Shown in pieces: positions 47,401-56,993 of a stretch of DNA of 64,000 nt. The stretch lies in NCBI RefSeq assembly GCF_000711955.1, contig NZ_JONR01000023.1, positions 37,058 to 101,057 on the forward strand. The letters are read 5' to 3'. Both the position numbers and the translations under genes were made by a program. The notes beneath the pieces were generated by a model. That model saw only the letters and a program-made list of their open reading frames with translations, did no database searches and was not told the DNA's origin. The DNA is from Nevskia soli DSM 19509. GTDB taxonomy: Bacteria; Pseudomonadota; Gammaproteobacteria; Nevskiales; Nevskiaceae. How positions within the stretch are numbered: the stretch's first letter is position 1; each line of letters begins with the position of its first letter.

Positions 47401-48317
47401 GCACCCTGACCGTGCCGAAGGCGGAGATCACGCCGCAGGGCCTGGGCAACAACGGTGTGGCGATCAGCGAAGACCAGGTCATCGTCGGTGCCGAGCCCAC
47501 CGCCGAAGAGCAGCCGCTGAAACTCTACAGCCGCGTTACCGTGACGCTGGGCGACGCGGTGAGCTTCAAGGGTTTCGGCCTCACCACCCGGCTCGAGGGC
47601 GGCGTCACCGTCGCCGAGGAGCCGCAGCGCGTCGCCACCGGCAACGGCGAACTGCGCCTGGTCGAAGGCCGCTACCAGGCTTACGGCCAGGACCTGACCA
47701 TCGAAACCGGCCGCCTCATCTTCGACGGCGGTGCCATCACCGAGCCGGCGGTGGACCTTTACGCCACGCGCCATCCGCAGGCGGACGTCACCGTCGGCGT
47801 GCGCGTGCGCGGCACCCTCGACAAGCCCCTGCTGACGCTGCAGTCCGAGCCGAGCATGCCGCGCGAGCAGCAGCTGTCCTGGCTGGTGCTGGGCCGCTCG
47901 CTCGACCAGAGCTCCTCCAGCGACCGCAGCGCGGTGTCGCAGGCGGCGCTGTCGCTGGGCCTTTCCGGCGGCGACTACTTCGCGCAGAAATTCGGCAAGA
48001 GCATCGGCCTCGATCAGATCTCCATCGGCCAGGGCCCGATCAGCGACTCCAGCGTCGCCGCCAACGCCACCACCATCCAGGGCTCGCAGGCGGCGCAGAA
48101 CGCCGGCACCAGCACCGCCTACAGTTCGCAGGCGGCGCAGCTCACCCTCGGCAAGTACCTCACGCCGAAACTGTTCATCAGCTACGGCGTCAGCCTGTTC
48201 CAGCCCGGCCAGACCTTCCGCCTGCTCTACGACCTCGGCCACGGCTTCAAGCTGCAGACCGAGTCGGGCGTGGCCAGCGGCGGGGATTTGATTTACACGT
48301 TCGAGCGGGGGAAGTGA
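44418..48317 (+). CDS. tamB: Translocation and assembly module protein TamB
   Basis: TamB is an inner-membrane-anchored, periplasm-spanning AsmA-like protein that partners TamA. The 1299 residues have an N-terminal helix (ILLWTLAALLVLLLLLGGGA) and a long beta-rich groove (residues ~40-1000, repeated LxAxG strands). A Pro/Thr-rich low-complexity insertion occurs near residues 345-380. The C-terminal DUF490 domain includes PREQQLSWLVLGRSLDQSSS and ends LTLGKYLTPKLFISYGVSLF and YTFERGK. The start overlaps the tamA stop (TGATG), so the pair is an operon. Confidence 0.96.
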   Translation: MRRILLWTLAALLVLLLLLGGGAWWLLDSDGGLRGLAALTNRYSGGMVRLGTTQGRLLGEFIIEDLHYQGGDGTRVDVERVHLRLVPRELLSYRLHLEVAEVQALQVSLPPPRETAPTGETQLPSRLPFDTVIDALSLKDFQLHQPGETGPFRIASAALKGSWIGEDIVVERLSAELTETGPLLLSAKARMADDRIVFSALNLKGPGEIEGSGTFAFGKSANDLRLSWKDLRWPLTGDAAERRARGVDGEVKFSGPLHRYHVELSSAAVLHELPIRLAATGDGDLQQIQIADLGLTAGKGSAHVQGKLAWAPLLRADLKGTISQIDPALFVADWAASCVQPPAAPALQTAAAAPTTQQPTMQQPTGERPAPPPRGKGKAVAGCAAGSGPSSINGSFNTQTTVQNGQTDIAFTANIDKSQLRGYPLSLSAQGDTDTRSVRLKQFLLQSGKGSLSATGVVGWAPALRADLQAQLSNFDPTQFVAAFPGSINGSIVTRTTGTKAKPDIALAVKVDRSQLRGHPLNLDADASLSGETVMVQKLLLVSGSTRVEASGQATPPFDLKGKVASPNLSELAPELGGRADFDFTLQGPLDSPHLVSKGHADSLRYLAYRVNKLDWDADIDPSKPSHLSVNASEAQAGILIHTAKLSLTGQETYHHAQVDVVSERGDVSLAVDGGFDRRKLEWGGQVSSGRLAPTDLPPWTLEKAAGLLLGSKRQSLEPTCFSGGAGRACVRLEQNVTATGLRLSLDIDKLLLAAFKPLLPPKYDLSGEISGNANIEIAHGDVAAMNADLHTDGIHIQAPKAPAVEIQASTLKADDKGGTLHALLDLRLLQGSIGADVTAAPGADFQARPLSGHVQTTIPDLGFVQSFVPDLQAVGGSISGTLDLGGTIGLPRLQGQIALVDGRAKVPRAGIELQQVQLRLTGKGEGPLAIDGSLQSGGGNVAINGTLDPSVAPPRADLKLQGENFQALATTDARIWVSPDLHLLSDADGMHLEGTLTVPKAEITPQGLGNNGVAISEDQVIVGAEPTAEEQPLKLYSRVTVTLGDAVSFKGFGLTTRLEGGVTVAEEPQRVATGNGELRLVEGRYQAYGQDLTIETGRLIFDGGAITEPAVDLYATRHPQADVTVGVRVRGTLDKPLLTLQSEPSMPREQQLSWLVLGRSLDQSSSSDRSAVSQAALSLGLSGGDYFAQKFGKSIGLDQISIGQGPISDSSVAANATTIQGSQAAQNAGTSTAYSSQAAQLTLGKYLTPKLFISYGVSLFQPGQTFRLLYDLGHGFKLQTESGVASGGDLIYTFERGK

Positions 48318-48340
48318 GTGCCGTGCTGAGTTTGCAGGCC

Positions 48341-48416
48341 GGATCAAGCGAAGCGGATCCGACGGCGCACTTTCAAACCGGGCAGGTCGGATCCGCTACG
48401 CTTGATCCGACCTGCC
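48341..48416. repeat. Nested inverted repeats after tamB
   Basis: GGCAGGTCGGATC (48381-48393) and GATCCGACCTGCC (48404-48416) form a perfect 13-bp hairpin. An upstream copy, GGATCAAGCGAAGCGGATCC at about 48342, is the reverse complement (one mismatch) of part of it. No T-run follows, so it is more like a repetitive extragenic element than a terminator. Confidence 0.65.
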
Positions 48417-48552
48417 GTCGAGCGATCAAATCGCTCAGATCACCGGCGTCCACCGCGGCGCAAGGCCATGGCTTGCGGCGCGATGGCGGACTCGAAGCGG
48501 AAGCCGATCCGTCCGCAGTGGCAGCGGCCCTGGATGGCGCCGCCGCCTGCGC

Positions 48553-49236
48553 TCACGGCAGCCGTGCCCGCAGCCAGGTGGCTATCTCCACGATCTCTTC
48601 CTCGCAGACCTGGTGCCGCATCGGGTAATCGCGCCATTCCACCTGGCAGCCGAGCTGGCGCAGGCCGTCGCGGCTGGTGCTGCCCAGCGCCAGCGGCAGC
48701 ACGTTGTCGTAGAGGCCGTGGCACATCAGGATCGGCGTGGCGCGGCCGGCGGCGGTCAGCTCGGTGAAGATGCTGGTGTGCAGCGGCAGGTAGGTGGACA
48801 GCGCCAGGATGCCGGCCAGCGCTTGCGTCTGCCGCAGGCCAGCATGCAGGGCGATGGCGCCGCCCTGCGAAAAGCCGGCCAGCACGATGCGGTGGCGCGG
48901 CACGCCCGCCGCCACCTCGCGCTCGATGTAGCCCTGCGCGATCGCCGCCGAGGCGCGGATGCCGGTCTCGTCCTGCTGGTCGCTGCGGGTCAGGCTGGTG
49001 ATGTCGTACCAGCCGCGCATGCGCATGCCGCCGTTGATGGTGATCGGCCGCACCGGCGCATGGGGGAAGACGAAGCGCGCGGCGATCGTCGCCGGCAGCT
49101 TCAGCTCCGGCACCAGCGGCACGAAATCCTTGCCGTCGGCGCCCAGCCCGTGCAGCCAGATCACGGCCGCGTTGGCCGGGCCGTCCGGTTCCAGTTGCAC
49201 CGCTTCAGCGGATTCGATGACTTTCATAGCGTCCAT
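48553..49236 (-). CDS. Alpha/beta-hydrolase, YpfH/carboxylesterase family
   Basis: The start is taken at ATG 49236 (227 residues; another ATG is at 49227). It contains AVIWLHGLGADGKDFVPLVP, the nucleophile elbow IVLAGFSQGGAIALHAGL (GxSxG), and the late histidine region MRHQVCEEEIVEIATWL. This is the phospholipase/carboxylesterase family of small cytosolic esterases related to YpfH and acyl-protein thioesterases. The substrate is unknown. It is divergent from lptM across 107 bp. Confidence 0.93.
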   Translation of the reverse strand: MDAMKVIESAEAVQLEPDGPANAAVIWLHGLGADGKDFVPLVPELKLPATIAARFVFPHAPVRPITINGGMRMRGWYDITSLTRSDQQDETGIRASAAIAQGYIEREVAAGVPRHRIVLAGFSQGGAIALHAGLRQTQALAGILALSTYLPLHTSIFTELTAAGRATPILMCHGLYDNVLPLALGSTSRDGLRQLGCQVEWRDYPMRHQVCEEEIVEIATWLRARLP

Positions 49237-49343
49237 GTGGGGGTTGTCGGGGCCGATTGTGCCGAGACCCCTGCTCCAAGGGCAACCGCTGTTAAACTGC
49301 GGCCCTGGCTTTCCCGGCTTCACCCTTCCACCGGAACGAGACG

Positions 49344-49580
49344 ATGAAACGCTGCATCCTCTGCCTGGCCGCGCTGCTGCTGGCCGCCTGCGGCGCTTCC
49401 GGCCCGCTGTACCTGCCGGGCACGCAGCCGCATAAAAGCCCCCTGAAGAAGGAACATCGCAAGACCGACGGCACCCCCGCCGCCCCGGAAGATGCGCCGC
49501 CCGCCACGCCCGAGGCCCAGCCGGCGCCGGCCGCCCCGGAATCCACGACGAACCCGCCGCCCGCCGCACCGCAACCGTAA
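49344..49580 (+). CDS. lptM: LPS assembly-associated small lipoprotein LptM
   Basis: The 78-residue product has a signal peptide and lipobox (LCLAALLLAACGASGPLYLP). The GPLYLP sequence right after the lipidated cysteine is the LptM (formerly YifL) hallmark; in E. coli this lipoprotein helps LptD maturation. The rest is Pro/Ala-rich and variable. It lies directly upstream of lysA, the conserved genomic position of this gene in many proteobacteria. Confidence 0.9.
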   Translation: MKRCILCLAALLLAACGASGPLYLPGTQPHKSPLKKEHRKTDGTPAAPEDAPPATPEAQPAPAAPESTTNPPPAAPQP

Positions 49581-50824
49581 ATGGATCACTTCAACTACAA
49601 GAACGGCGAACTCCACGCCGAAGACGTACCGCTGTCCGCCATCGCCGCAAAGTACGGCACGCCGGCCTACGTCTACTCCCGCGCCACCCTGAGCCGCCAC
49701 TACCGCGCCTTCGACGAGGCCCTGGCCGGCATCGACCACCGCATCTGCTACGCGGTGAAGGCCAACTCCACCCTGGCCGTATTGCAGGTGCTGGCGCGCC
49801 TCGGCGCCGGCTTCGACATCGTCTCCGGCGGCGAGCTGCAGCGCGTGCTGCGCGCCGGCGGCGACGCGGCGAAAGTCGTGTTCTCCGGCGTCGGCAAGAG
49901 CGCCGCGGAAATCGTCCAGGCCCTGGATGCGAAGATCTACTGCTTCAACGTCGAATCCGAAACCGAGCTGCAGCGCCTGAGCGCCATTGCCGCCCAACGC
50001 GGAGAACGGGCGCGCATCGCCCTGCGCGTCAACCCGGACGTCGACGCCCGCACCCATCCCTACATCTCCACCGGTCTCAAGGAGAACAAGTTCGGTGTGG
50101 ACATCGGCGAGGCCGAGCGGCTCTACGCCCTGGCGCAGGGCCTGCCCGGCATCGAAGTGCACGGCGTGGCCTGCCACATCGGCTCGCAGCTGCTCGAGCT
50201 GTCGCCCTTCCTCGACGCGCTCGACCGCGTGCTGGCCCTGATCGACCGCCTCGCCGCCAACGGCATCCGTCTCCAGCACATCGACGTCGGCGGCGGCCTC
50301 GGCGTGCGCTACCACGACGAAACCCCGCCCGAGCCGGCGCAGTGGGCCCGCGCCCTGCGGCCCAAGCTGGAAGGCCGCGGCCTCACCGTGATGACCGAGC
50401 CGGGCCGCGCCATCGCCGGCAATGCCGGCATCCTGCTGACCCGGGTCGAGCTGCTCAAGCCCACCGCGCACAAGAACTTCGCCGTGATCGACGCGGCCAT
50501 GAACGACCTGATCCGCCCCTCCTTCTACGACGCCTGGCATGAAGTGCTGCCGGTGCGGGAAAAGGCGATGGCGCAGGCGCAGACCTGGGACCTCGTCGGC
50601 CCGGTCTGCGAAAGCGGCGACTGGCTGGCGCGCGACCGTTCCCTGGCCCTGGCCGAGGGCGACCTGCTGGCTTTCCGCACCGCGGGGGCTTACGGTTTCG
50701 TCATGAGTTCCAACTACAACACGCGGCCGCGCGCGGCCGAAGTGCTGGTCGATGGCGGGCAGATGCACCTGGCCCGCGCCCGCGAGACCATCGACGACCT
50801 GCTGCGCGGCGAAGCCCTGCTGCC

Positions 50825-50828
<4 letters not shown>
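49581..50828 (+). CDS. lysA: Diaminopimelate decarboxylase
   Basis: LysA makes L-lysine from meso-diaminopimelate using PLP. The 415-residue product has the PLP lysine in HRICYAVKANSTLAVLQVLA and the family segments GVACHIGSQLLELSPFLDAL and VGPVCESGDWLARDR, the latter with the catalytic cysteine. The ATG follows the lptM stop with no gap, and the gene overlaps polA by 4 bp. dapF, often next to lysA, is not present; polA takes its place. Confidence 0.97.
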
Positions 50829-53671
<2,843 letters not shown>

Positions 53672-53830
53672 ACGGAGTTGTCCGCAGTTAGGCGAAAATG
53701 ATGATCGCAGCGGGTTCTTCAGCCGGCATTTGCACGCAAAATCACAAAAAGAATCGATTCATTTTCAAGCCCTTGCGGACTTCTTATTGGGTTTTTTGGC
53801 GCAGTGCAATAAAAATGTTGCGTTGCGTTT
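53672..53830. other. Spacer between polA and the first small RNA unit
   Basis: This 159-bp stretch is AT-rich, with runs such as AAAATCACAAAAAG and GGGTTTTTTGG. I see no clear hairpin terminator for polA and no gene. It may hold upstream activating sequence for the first sRNA promoter. Confidence 0.5.
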
Positions 53831-53857
53831 GAACTAAGCCGCTCCGACCCCATCTAA
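53831..53857 (+). promoter_or_regulatory. Sigma-E-like promoter of sRNA copy 1
   Basis: A -35 GAACTA (53831-53836, within TTGAACTA) and a -10 TCTAA (53853-53857) are separated by 16 bp. This matches the RpoE/AlgU pattern GAACTT-N16-TCTRA. It ends 6 nt before the start of the first conserved stem. Confidence 0.75.
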
Positions 53858-53863
53858 TCCTGC

Positions 53864-53978
53864 GAATGGTGACTCCCTTTCCCATTCTCCGTCTTCACTC
53901 CCTAGACGGATGTTTCCGGTTCCCCCAAGCCGGAGCTCGTTGCCCGGTGGGTTCCCCCGACTCACCGGGCATTTTTTT
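53864..53978 (+). ncRNA. Tandem small RNA, copy 1 (C-rich-loop family)
   Basis: The predicted RNA of about 115 nt has four hairpins. H1 is GAATGG/CCATTC (53864-53869 with 53882-53887), loop with CTCCC. H2 is CCGTCT/AGACGG (53889-53894 with 53904-53909), loop TCACTCCCT. H3 is TCCGG/CCGGA (53915-53919 with 53930-53934), loop TTCCCCCAAG. H4 is TGCCCGGTG/CACCGGGCA (53941-53949 with 53963-53971), loop with TTCCCCC, then seven T's. All loops are C/U-rich and could pair with Shine-Dalgarno sequences. The 5' end is estimated from the promoter. The position between polA and engB is that of Spot 42 and ErsA. Confidence 0.82.
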
Positions 53979-54063
53979 GGGCCCGCCAAACGCAAGGGGC
54001 GGAAGGATATCTAGGCTTTTCAGCCACTTTCGATATCCGATGCAAAATTTCCGCAAAACCGTT

Positions 54064-54090
54064 GAACTTATCCGCAACGCCCGCGTCCAA
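54064..54090 (+). promoter_or_regulatory. Sigma-E-like promoter of sRNA copy 2
   Basis: GAACTT (54064-54069) and TCCAA (54086-54090) are separated by 16 bp. The -35 is consensus; the -10 differs at one position from the other copies, so this may be the weakest of the four. Confidence 0.68.
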
Positions 54091-54096
54091 TTCTGC

Positions 54097-54208
54097 GAAC
54101 GGTGACTCCCTTTCCCGTTCTCCGTCCCCATCCCTGGACGGAATATCCGGTTCCCCCAAGCCGGAGTCGTTGCCCGGTGGATTCCCCCGATCCATCGGGC
54201 AATTTTTT
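54097..54208 (+). ncRNA. Tandem small RNA, copy 2 (C-rich-loop family)
   Basis: This copy is about 112 nt with the same four hairpins. H1 is GAACGG/CCGTTC (54097-54102 with 54115-54120), H2 CCGTCC/GGACGG (54122-54127 with 54136-54141), H3 TCCGG/CCGGA (54146-54150 with 54161-54165). H4 is a 13-bp terminator stem (54170-54182 with 54190-54202) followed by six T's. Relative to copy 1, H1 and H2 each have a compensated base-pair change. The H2 loop is shorter by one base (CCATCCCT). Confidence 0.82.
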
Positions 54209-54324
54209 GCCTGTCGTTCCGGCGCGCGCACGTAAAAGCGCGGTCAGCCCTGGCTGCCGCACTGCCACAAATGCCTTTTTCCGAGAGTTTCCAGCGCCTT
54301 GCGGAAATATGCCGCCATACCCTT

Positions 54325-54351
54325 GAACTTCATGCCCCAGGCCGCATCTAA
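54325..54351 (+). promoter_or_regulatory. Sigma-E-like promoter of sRNA copy 3
   Basis: GAACTT (54325-54330) and TCTAA (54347-54351) are separated by 16 bp, a full match to the RpoE-type pattern seen in copies 1 and 4. Confidence 0.75.
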
Positions 54352-54357
54352 GTCTGC

Positions 54358-54473
54358 GAACGGTGATTCCCCTTTCCCGTTCTCCGTCTCCACTCCCTGG
54401 ACGGATGTTTCCGGTTCCCCCAAGCCGGAATACCTTGCCCGGCGGATCCCCCCGATCCACCGGGCATTTTTTT
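54358..54473 (+). ncRNA. Tandem small RNA, copy 3 (C-rich-loop family)
   Basis: This copy is about 116 nt. H1 is GAACGG/CCGTTC (54358-54363 with 54377-54382), with one extra C in the loop (GATTCCCC). H2 is CCGTCT/GGACGG with a terminal U-G pair (54384-54389 with 54399-54404). H3 is TTCCGG/CCGGAA (54409-54414 with 54425-54430). H4 is a long stem around CCCCC with one C-A mismatch, ending in TGCCCGG/CCGGGCA and seven T's (54467-54473). Confidence 0.82.
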
Positions 54474-54589
54474 GGCCGACGGCCGGAGCTGTACCGGAAG
54501 GGCTGGATGGAGAGCCTGGGTTCACAGGCCGTTGAGGACATAAATTCAAGCTTTTCCAGCAGCTTGCAATCAAAGCCGGCGCTGGCCTT

Positions 54590-54616
54590 GAACTTCTGCC
54601 CGCAAGCCGCATCTAA
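54590..54616 (+). promoter_or_regulatory. Sigma-E-like promoter of sRNA copy 4
   Basis: GAACTT (54590-54595) and TCTAA (54612-54616) are separated by 16 bp. The spacer's AAGCCGC just before the -10 is shared in part with copy 3 (GGCCGC), suggesting the duplicated unit included the promoter. Confidence 0.75.
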
Positions 54617-54622
54617 AGTTGC

Positions 54623-54739
54623 GAACGGTGACTCCCTTTCCCGTTCTCCGTCCTCACTCCCTGGACGGACATTCCGGTTCCCCCAAGCCGGAACTCGTTG
54701 CCCGGTGAATTTCCCCCGATTCACCGGGCATCTTTTTTT
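54623..54739 (+). ncRNA. Tandem small RNA, copy 4 (C-rich-loop family)
   Basis: This copy is about 117 nt and ends 44 bp before the engB stop codon (convergent). H1 is GAACGG/CCGTTC, H2 CCGTCC/GGACGG around TCACTCCCT, and H3 TTCCGG/CCGGAA around TTCCCCCAAG. H4 is TGCCCGGTGAAT/ATTCACCGGGCA around TTCCCCCG, followed by TCTTTTTTT. The H4 GAAT/ATTC pairs replace GGAT/ATCC of copy 2, another compensated change. Confidence 0.82.
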
Positions 54740-54782
54740 GCATCGTCCCCAACGCCGAATCAGACGCGGGCCTGCCCCGCAC

Positions 54783-55529
54783 TCAAACCGGCTGATCGCC
54801 GCTCGCCGGCGCTTCCAGCCAGGCCGTCAGGATCGCCCGCACCGTCTCCGCGCCCATCTGCGCGTGCGCCGAAAAGGTCTGCACCGTCATCGCGGGGTCC
54901 AGTTCGCGCAATTCCTTCTGCACCTTGAGCAGCACGTTCTTCCCCGCGCCATGGCCCAGCTTGTCCGCCTTGGTCAGCAGGATGTGGGTGGGCAGGCCGC
55001 GTGCTTCGCACCAGCCCAGCATCTGCAGATCCAGGTCGGTCATCGGGTGGCGGATGTCCATCACCACCACCAGGCCGCGCAGATTGATGCGCTGCTCCAC
55101 GAAGCCGCCTACCAGCAGGCCCCAGTTGCGGCGGATCTCCAGCGGTACCTGGGCGAAGCCGTAGCCGGGCAGATCCACCAGGCGGGCGCGGACCGAAGCT
55201 TGCGGCGCGGCCTCGGTCGCCGCCGCCGCCGTCACCGGCAGGTCGAACAGGTTGATCAACTGCGTGCGCCCCGGCGTCTTGCTCACCCGGGCCAGCTGCT
55301 TCTGCTGGCAGATCAGGTTCAGCGCGCTGGATTTGCCGGCGTTGGAGCGGCCGACGAAGGCCACCTCCGCCACGTGGTCCTGCGGCAGCTGCGTCAGCTT
55401 GGCCGCCGAAAGCAGGAAACGCGCGTGCGCGAACGGATTGGGCGCCTGGCTGGCGGGCGGGCTGGAAGGCACTGGGGAAGTCACAACGGTGCGGCCATGG
55501 TGTAATATTCTCGGCCGAAACTTAGCCAT
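54783..55529 (-). CDS. engB: Ribosome biogenesis GTP-binding protein YihA/YsxC (EngB)
   Basis: EngB is an essential TRAFAC GTPase for 50S subunit assembly. The 248-residue reading has G1 VAFVGRSNAGKSSALNLICQ, the switch region VSKTPGRTQLINLF, G3 LVDLPGYGFAQVP, and G4 LLTKADKLG. The N-terminus is longer than usual; a GTG at 55484 (VTSPVPSS) would give a more normal length, and no ribosome-binding site decides. It is convergent with polA across the small RNA cluster, the same polA-engB neighbourhood that carries Spot 42 in enterobacteria. Confidence 0.95.
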   Translation of the reverse strand: MAKFRPRILHHGRTVVTSPVPSSPPASQAPNPFAHARFLLSAAKLTQLPQDHVAEVAFVGRSNAGKSSALNLICQQKQLARVSKTPGRTQLINLFDLPVTAAAATEAAPQASVRARLVDLPGYGFAQVPLEIRRNWGLLVGGFVEQRINLRGLVVVMDIRHPMTDLDLQMLGWCEARGLPTHILLTKADKLGHGAGKNVLLKVQKELRELDPAMTVQTFSAHAQMGAETVRAILTAWLEAPASGDQPV

Positions 55530-55603
55530 ATATTAAGTGAGCAAGCGCGCATCTTACTCGCTTGCGCGCCAAGCCCCTTGCCAGGTTGCCATTGGAGTTT
55601 TGA

Positions 55604-56275
55604 ATGAAGCGCGTTCTGATCGCCCTCGCTTTGTGTGCGCCCCTGTTTATCGCAGCGGCCGACGAAGCTGCCCCCGCCGCAGCGGCCAAGGATGCCTTCA
55701 CCCAGGGCGATGCCGGCGCCGGCGCCGCCAAGGCCCCGGTCTGCTTCGCCTGCCACGGCCCCGGCGGCAATGGCGCCATCAACCCGGAATGGCCCAAGCT
55801 GGCCGGCCAGCATTCCGCCTACATCCGTGAACAGCTCAGCGACTTCAAGGCTGCCAAGCGCAAGAATCCGGTGATGCAGGGCCAGGCCGCCGCCCTGTCG
55901 GATGACGACATGAAGAACGTCGCCGCCTACTTCGCCACGCAGAAAGCCGTCCCCGGCGTGGCCAGCAAGGACGCCGTGGCCGTCGCCCAGAAGCTCTACC
56001 GCGCCGGCGACAGCGCCCGCGGCATCCCGGCCTGCGCCGCCTGCCACGGCCCCACCGGCGCCGGCAACGCTGCAGGTGGCTTCCCCCGCGTCGGCGGCCA
56101 GAACGCCGGTTATGCCGCCAATCAGCTGCATGCCTACGCCACCTGCGGCAACAACCAGCTGCAGAACTGCGACCGCGGCTCCGGCCCCAAGGGCCAGATC
56201 ATGTCCACCGTCGCCTCCAAGCTGAAAGAGAACGAAATCCAGGCGCTGGCGTCCTACCTCTCCGGACTGCAATAA
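55604..56275 (+). CDS. Dihaem cytochrome c4
   Basis: The 223-residue protein has a signal peptide (LIALALCAPLFIAAA) and two class I cytochrome domains. Each has a haem-binding CxxCH: CFACHGPGGNG at ~50 and CAACHGPTGAG at ~145. Distal methionines are expected in NPVMQGQAAALSDDD and GQIMSTVASKLKENE. Cytochrome c4 is a periplasmic, membrane-associated electron carrier to terminal oxidases. It is divergent from engB and lies 60 bp ahead of dsbA, as in pseudomonads. Confidence 0.95.
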   Translation: MKRVLIALALCAPLFIAAADEAAPAAAAKDAFTQGDAGAGAAKAPVCFACHGPGGNGAINPEWPKLAGQHSAYIREQLSDFKAAKRKNPVMQGQAAALSDDDMKNVAAYFATQKAVPGVASKDAVAVAQKLYRAGDSARGIPACAACHGPTGAGNAAGGFPRVGGQNAGYAANQLHAYATCGNNQLQNCDRGSGPKGQIMSTVASKLKENEIQALASYLSGLQ

Positions 56276-56335
56276 GGGCTTCTTGAAGTCGCAGCCCGGA
56301 TCGCCGTTCCGGGTTGGTCAACAAAGGAATACACG

Positions 56336-56971
56336 ATGCGCTTGCTGAAACAAGGGCTGCTGTTCGGATTCTTCAGCCTCTTCGCCGTTGCCTGCTCCGC
56401 CGCCGACTCCAGCTCGGCCTACACCCTCGGCAAGCAGTACCGGCAGGTCGGCGAAGTGCAGAAGCCCGACAACGCCAAGCGCATCACCGTCGAGGAATTC
56501 TTCTGGTACGGCTGCCCGCACTGCTACCACCTCGAGCCCGAGATCAACAAGTGGCTCGAGCACAAGCCGGCGGACGTCGATTACGTGCGCGTCCCCAACA
56601 CCCTCGGCCGCGATATCGGCGTGCTGCATGAGCGCGCCTTCTACATCGCCCAGGCCCTCGGCATCCTCGACAAGACCCACCAGCCGCTGTTCGACGCCAT
56701 CCACGCCCAAGGCTTCCCGATGAGCTCGATGGAATCGATCCGCGACCTCTACGTCGAGAAAGCCGGCATCAAGCCGCAGGACTTCGACGCCATCGCCAAC
56801 AGCTTCGTCGTCGAAGGCAACATGCGCCGCGCCGATGCCCTGGCCGTCTCCTACGGCATCACCGGCACCCCGACCATCGTCGTCGGCGGCAAGTACCTCG
56901 TCGATGCCCAGAACGACATGTTCAAGGTCGTCGACTTTGTCATCGACAAGGTCCGCAAGGAACGCAAGTAA
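56336..56971 (+). CDS. dsbA: Thiol:disulfide interchange protein DsbA
   Basis: DsbA oxidises cysteines of proteins entering the periplasm. The 211-residue protein has a signal peptide (LLFGFFSLFAVACSA), the active site EEFFWYGCPHCYHLEPEINK, and the cis-proline loop SYGITGTPTIVVGGKYLV. CPHC is the classical DsbA redox motif. It follows cytochrome c4, which matches the pseudomonad order and may supply the electron outlet chain of the Dsb system indirectly. Confidence 0.97.
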   Translation: MRLLKQGLLFGFFSLFAVACSAADSSSAYTLGKQYRQVGEVQKPDNAKRITVEEFFWYGCPHCYHLEPEINKWLEHKPADVDYVRVPNTLGRDIGVLHERAFYIAQALGILDKTHQPLFDAIHAQGFPMSSMESIRDLYVEKAGIKPQDFDAIANSFVVEGNMRRADALAVSYGITGTPTIVVGGKYLVDAQNDMFKVVDFVIDKVRKERK

Positions 56972-56993
56972 GCCAGCCGGCTCCGCGCCCGCC

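Noticed and set aside
45576..48347. 923-residue open frame antisense to tamB, and a 721-residue frame at 46463-48628 on the same strand
   Set aside because: Both are shadows of tamB, which has correct ends and domain layout.
53864..54739. Possible CRISPR array or protein-coding repeats in the polA-engB gap
   Set aside because: Units are ~115 nt and spaced 233-265 bp apart, with promoters and T-run terminators. Short open frames across them are in different frames and show no conserved protein, so RNA genes explain the pattern better.
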